Origin: Thalassovita sp.
Lineage (GTDB): Bacteria; Pseudomonadota; Alphaproteobacteria; Rhodobacterales; Rhodobacteraceae
NCBI GenBank assembly: GCA_029212905.1
Contig: JARGPB010000001.1
Location: 1 to 64,000, forward strand
Direction: 5' to 3'
Length of the DNA: 64,000 nucleotides
The notes beneath the pieces were generated by a model. It was not told the origin of the DNA. It did no database searches and was given only the letters and a program-made list of their open reading frames with translations. Of the stretch, positions 60,716 to 64,000 are shown in pieces. Position 1 is the stretch's first letter. Each line of letters begins with the position of its first letter. A program made the position numbers and the translations under genes.

Positions 60716-61690
60716 TTACCAGCGCAAAACAACCGAGCCCCAGGCAAGCCCACCGCCGATCGCCTCTGCGACCAGCAGATCGCCAGGTTTGATCTGGCCG
60801 CGCTCGGCTCCGACGGACAGGGCCAGCGGGATCGACGCCGCCGAGGTATTGCCGTGATCCTGAACCGTAACCACGACGTTATCCATCGACAGGCCCATTT
60901 TCTTGGCGGTACCCTGGATGATGCGGATATTGGCCTGATGCGGCACGATCCAATCAACATCTTTGCTGGAAAGTCCGGCTATTTCCAAGGCCTTATGGGC
61001 CGTGCTTGCCAGTTTTTCCACGGCCTGACGAAAGAGGGGATTTCCCTGCATTCTCAGCTTGCCCGAGGTGCCGCTGGTCGAAACGCCGCCATCGACGTAC
61101 AGCATTTCGCGGTAGCGCCCGTCAGAGTTCAAATCCGACGACAAGATGCCGCGATCATCGGTTGTCCCGTCGGCCTCTTCGCCGCCCAGAACCAACGCAC
61201 CAGCGCCGTCCCCGAACAAAACACAGGTCGATCGGTCCGTCCAATCCATGATCCGCGAGAACGTCTCGGCGCCGATGACCAGCACCCGGTCAGCCTGTCC
61301 GGCCAGAATCAGTGCGTTGGCATTGGCCAGCGCATAGATGAACCCAGCGCAGACGGCCTGAACATCAAACCCAAAGCCACGTGTCATCCCCAGCTTGGAC
61401 TGCACCATGGTGGCAACAGACGGAAAGGTCAGGTCAGGCGTGGTTGTGGCGACAATGATGGCGTCAATATCGTCTGGTTCCAGCCCGGCGCTTTTGAGGG
61501 CGTCGCGCGCAGCGAAGGTGGCCAGATCCGAGGTGGTTTCGCCTTCGGCAGCAAAATGCCGTCGCTCGATCCCCGAGCGCGCACGAATCCATTCATCACT
61601 TGTATCTAGAGATTTCTCGAACTCACTGTTCGGAACCACTCTTTCCGGCAGGTAGTGGCCAACGCCCTGCACAACGGCGCGTTTTTTCAT
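60716..61690 (-). CDS. fabH: 3-oxoacyl-ACP synthase III (KAS III)
   Basis: 324-residue condensing enzyme that starts fatty-acid synthesis by joining acetyl-CoA to malonyl-ACP. The Cys-His-Asn triad is visible: C114 (AVCAGFIYAL), H251 (VPHQANIRI) and N281 (DHGNTSAASI). The glycine-rich FGDGAGALVLGG precedes the active-site lid. Length is normal. It starts three bases after the plsX stop, so the two are co-translated; fatty-acid and phospholipid synthesis are thereby linked. Confidence 0.97.
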   Translation of the reverse strand: MKKRAVVQGVGHYLPERVVPNSEFEKSLDTSDEWIRARSGIERRHFAAEGETTSDLATFAARDALKSAGLEPDDIDAIIVATTTPDLTFPSVATMVQSKLGMTRGFGFDVQAVCAGFIYALANANALILAGQADRVLVIGAETFSRIMDWTDRSTCVLFGDGAGALVLGGEEADGTTDDRGILSSDLNSDGRYREMLYVDGGVSTSGTSGKLRMQGNPLFRQAVEKLASTAHKALEIAGLSSKDVDWIVPHQANIRIIQGTAKKMGLSMDNVVVTVQDHGNTSAASIPLALSVGAERGQIKPGDLLVAEAIGGGLAWGSVVLRW

Positions 61691-61693
61691 AAT

Positions 61694-62794
61694 TTAGTCG
61701 CTGCTTTCCGCTTGGTCAGTCCCAGCATTCTTAGCCTGTGCTGTGGCGGATGCAACCCGTGCTGCAAGTTTCTGAGAAAAGCCTGTCTGAGAAAGCTGAA
61801 AGGCCAGCTTAACAGCGGCTGCAACACCGGTGGCGTCCGCTGATCCGTGGGATTTCACAACAGTGCCATTCAGCCCCAGGAAAACCCCACCGTTCACACG
61901 TCGTGGATCAATGCGTTTTTTTAAACGCTGCAACGAGGTATAGGCCAGCACAGCCGCCAATCGCGACAGGGGCGAGTATTTAAAGGCTTCCTTCATCAGG
62001 TCGCCGATCAGGCTGGCGGTGCCTTCGCCCGTTTTCAACGCGATATTGCCGGTGAAACCATCCGTGACAATCACGTCGCATTTCCTGCCGGGGATGTCTC
62101 CGCCCTCGACGAAACCGACGAAATCGAAATTTCCGTTCGGGGCCGCGGCGGCGATCAGGTCATGCGCGGCTTTCAGCTCAGCGCGGCCTTTGTTTTCTTC
62201 GGTGCCGACATTCAGCAGGCCGATCCGAGGACGCGCCAGCGCCAGCCCGTTGCGCGCATAAGAGGCACCCATCATTGCGTATTGCAGCAGGTCCTGTTCA
62301 TCGGCGCGAATATCTGCGCCCACGTCCAGCATCACGTTGAACCCTTGGGGGTTCCGCGAGGGCCACAGAATCGCAATGGCAGGGCGGTTCACACCGGGCA
62401 GTTTGCGCAGGCGGATCATGCTGAGCGCCATCAGGGCGCCGGTATTGCCGCAGGATACGCAGACATCAGCGTCGCCAGCGCGGACCGAATCCACCGCCGA
62501 CCACATCGAGGTGGCCTTGCCGTGGCGCATCACATTGCTGGGTTTGTCGGTCATCAGCACGACGTCTTGGGCGTCGCGAATCTGGACACGGCCCAACAGC
62601 GGCTTGCGCTTGGCGACCAGCTTTTCCAGCTCGTCTTTGGGGCCGTGCAAAATGAACCCGATGTCGGGGTTCTTTTTGGCGGACAGAGAAATACCGGCGA
62701 CAACAGCCGCCGGACCTCGGTCTCCGCCCATAGCATCAACGGAGATTACGGTGCTCCCGGCACCCGCCTTAGTCTGATCGTTCTGAACGGACAT
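61694..62794 (-). CDS. plsX: Phosphate acyltransferase (acyl-ACP:phosphate) PlsX
   Basis: 366-residue peripheral membrane enzyme that converts acyl-ACP to acyl-phosphate for PlsY in phospholipid synthesis. Characteristic segments: ISVDAMGGDRGP (about 18-29), CVSCGNTGALMALSMIRL, and CDVIVTDGFTGNIALKTGEGT. Length is within the family range. It begins 22 bases after the rpmF stop, a conserved arrangement, and is followed directly by fabH. Confidence 0.97.
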   Translation of the reverse strand: MSVQNDQTKAGAGSTVISVDAMGGDRGPAAVVAGISLSAKKNPDIGFILHGPKDELEKLVAKRKPLLGRVQIRDAQDVVLMTDKPSNVMRHGKATSMWSAVDSVRAGDADVCVSCGNTGALMALSMIRLRKLPGVNRPAIAILWPSRNPQGFNVMLDVGADIRADEQDLLQYAMMGASYARNGLALARPRIGLLNVGTEENKGRAELKAAHDLIAAAAPNGNFDFVGFVEGGDIPGRKCDVIVTDGFTGNIALKTGEGTASLIGDLMKEAFKYSPLSRLAAVLAYTSLQRLKKRIDPRRVNGGVFLGLNGTVVKSHGSADATGVAAAVKLAFQLSQTGFSQKLAARVASATAQAKNAGTDQAESSD

Positions 62795-62816
62795 GCGGAC
62801 GCCGGTCCCCGAATGC

Positions 62817-63023
62817 TTATGCTGCGTCTTCGTCCAGCTCGACTTCGTCGGCTAGGGCGACCACTTCGCGGTCAGCATAATGTCCGCACGACGGGCACAC
62901 ATGGTGCGGGCGCTTCAGCTCGCCGCAGTTGGTGCATTCGTTCGGGTTTGCCGCGACCAGCGCGTCATGTGCGCGACGGTTGTTGCGGCGCGACTTGCTT
63001 ACTTTGTTCTGCTGGACAGCCAT
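62817..63023 (-). CDS. rpmF: 50S ribosomal protein L32
   Basis: 68-residue ribosomal protein with the N-terminal MAVQQNKVSKSRRNNRRAHD motif and a zinc ribbon C30-x2-C33 ... C43-x2-C46 (ECTNCGELKRPHHVCPSCGHY). This is the four-cysteine (zinc-binding) form. It sits between the DUF177 gene and plsX, the usual bacterial order. Confidence 0.97.
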   Translation of the reverse strand: MAVQQNKVSKSRRNNRRAHDALVAANPNECTNCGELKRPHHVCPSCGHYADREVVALADEVELDEDAA

Positions 63024-63167
63024 GTCACAACCTCAATTTCCTGTGGGCGCGAAGCCCTGTTTCACGTGGGTGCGAGGCACATATTCGGTCAACGCCGACA
63101 TGTCCAACCCTAAATTCTAATGAGGGGCGGAAAATACTGTCTTTCCGCAAAGGCGCAAGAGGTTTTT

Positions 63168-63731
63168 TTACCCTTCAGCCGTGTCATCCCCAGTTAGTTT
63201 ATCCCGCAGGGCTGCAAGGCCTGCAAAAGGCTTTAGATCTTCGTCTTTCAGGGCTTCTTTGCCGGGTTCGGTAAAGGCCGCGTCGCCCAAAGCAGCCCCA
63301 TCAGCCCGCGGATACAGCGGCAACGCCAGCGAAAGCGCCTCGATCATCACGGTGGAGGGGTCAATCATTTTGCCCAAAGGCTCGATCGAGTCGTCCTCGG
63401 GCATTTCGATCTCTTCCTCTTCGGTGTCCTCGTCGTCCGGCATCTGAGCCAAAAACCGCCGAGTGACCGAGTCGTCGATCCGCGTGGTTACGGGCTCTAG
63501 GCTCAGCACGCAGGGCTGCACGACAGTGGCGCCCAATTCCGCTACCAGCCGCCAGTCGCGTTGGCCTTCGGCGACGATCTGGCCCGTGAAACGTAGCTTG
63601 CGCAGTCCAAGCAGGCCCAACTGCTCGGCAATGGCAGACATCTCCTCGGCCGCCGGATTCACTTCAAATCGGGTGGGGCGGTTTTGGGACAGGTCGGCGA
63701 CCCGGAACACTGGGCTTGAGGGATTTGTCAT
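63168..63731 (-). CDS. DUF177 (YceD) family protein
   Basis: 187-residue protein with the DUF177 pattern: GQIVAEGQRDWRLVAELGATVVQPCVLSLEPVTTRIDDSVTRRFL, an acidic stretch (DDEDTEEEEIEMPEDD) and the C-terminal LALPLYPRADG. It is linked to L32 and ribosome biogenesis (and to 23S rRNA processing in plants); its function in this lineage is unproven. ATG 63731 is chosen because upstream ATGs, for example 63767, lack a spaced ribosome-binding site. It is divergent from bamE and precedes rpmF. Confidence 0.87.
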   Translation of the reverse strand: MTNPSSPVFRVADLSQNRPTRFEVNPAAEEMSAIAEQLGLLGLRKLRFTGQIVAEGQRDWRLVAELGATVVQPCVLSLEPVTTRIDDSVTRRFLAQMPDDEDTEEEEIEMPEDDSIEPLGKMIDPSTVMIEALSLALPLYPRADGAALGDAAFTEPGKEALKDEDLKPFAGLAALRDKLTGDDTAEG

Positions 63732-63819
63732 GAGGCGCGAGGCTTCCTTTGCTTGAACCGAAGTCATTCCTTCTGTAATCGGATTAAAAGGCACGACGTG
63801 CCAAGACAAGGGGGCAGCC

Positions 63820-64000
63820 ATGTCAGGCATTGGTTTGAAACTCAGAACTGTGATTTTGACCGGAGCGATGTTCGGTCTGGTTGGCTGTGCAGCGCAATAT
63901 CGCAATCATGGGTATGTGCCCCTTGAGGAAGATCTGGCGAATATCGTTGTGGGCGTAGATACCCGCGACAGCGTGGCCGAATCTGTTGGCACGCCTTCGA
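63820..64000 (+). CDS. bamE: Outer membrane protein assembly factor BamE, N-terminal part
   Basis: Start of a SmpA/OmlA (BamE) lipoprotein, cut by the window end after 60 codons. Signal peptide with lipobox L-V-G-C (AMFGLVGCAAQYRNHGYVP), then the conserved EEDLANIVVGVDTRDSVAESVGTPS, typical of BamE. It is a lipoprotein of the BAM complex that inserts beta-barrels in the outer membrane. GGGGGCAGCC lies before the ATG. Divergent from the DUF177 gene. Confidence 0.88.
   Translation, partial: MSGIGLKLRTVILTGAMFGLVGCAAQYRNHGYVPLEEDLANIVVGVDTRDSVAESVGTPS

Overview
The window looks like a chromosomal stretch from an alphaproteobacterium of the order Rhodobacterales, most likely the Roseobacter group. 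The support is gene content and order, not a database search: a C4-pathway hemA behind a perfect FNR-type box, rodZ-like/ispG, rpmF-plsX-fabH-ihfA-merR, argS-SPOR-nagZ-scpA-scpB, a DksA that has lost its zinc cysteines, and a TRAP transporter next to a NarL-type two-component pair. GC is high throughout. I see no insertion sequence, integrase, phage gene, rRNA operon or CRISPR array. This is dense, mostly core chromosome.

Layout. 1-4.3 kb: 3' part of a tRNA-Asp, a small membrane protein, a divergent sulfotransferase-like/glycosyltransferase pair, a fluoroacetate-dehalogenase-type hydrolase and an M20 dipeptidase. 4.4-8.2 kb: hemA, a RodZ-like protein and ispG. 8.2-10.8 kb: a periplasmic operon on the minus strand (M48-TPR protease, DsbA-family protein, second thioredoxin-like protein). 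10.8-18.8 kb: aminotransferase, amidase, PBP1A, prfB, a DUF2189 membrane protein and an EF-hand protein. 18.8-21.4 kb: ilvI-ilvH behind a transcription attenuator with a 15-residue leader peptide. 21.5-28.4 kb: response regulator and Cache histidine kinase, divergent from a TRAP transporter (dctPQM).

28.4-36.5 kb: bpt, RDD and DUF2852 membrane proteins, a YbaK-type deacylase, glnE, and the Entner-Doudoroff operon edd-eda behind a double palindrome. 36.5-42.5 kb: a secreted TPR-CHAT protein, an RlmI-like methyltransferase translationally coupled to a PIN protein, an M48 protease and an Asp/Glu-racemase-family enzyme. 42.5-46.3 kb: a minus-strand module of MoxR ATPase, DUF2927 lipoprotein, a 55-residue membrane protein and a CoxE-type VWA protein. 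46.3-50.6 kb: dksA, an FAD monooxygenase, xthA, a HesB/IscA protein and dgt. 50.6-58.3 kb: argS-SPOR-nagZ-scpA-scpB with overlapping genes, a 60-residue protein with no acidic residue, an MFS transporter and a long-form dCTP deaminase. 58.3-64 kb: enoyl-CoA hydratase, tRNA-Pro, merR, ihfA, fabH, plsX, rpmF, DUF177 and the start of bamE.

Most interesting for follow-up: the four-gene MoxR/VWA module with its tiny membrane protein, the secreted CHAT protein, the ilv attenuator, the oversized TRAP permease with a terminator inside its operon, and the paired regulatory palindromes near edd and the TRAP locus. I found no clearly unprecedented system. The MoxR-DUF2927-mini-protein-VWA cluster is the best candidate for an uncharacterised one.
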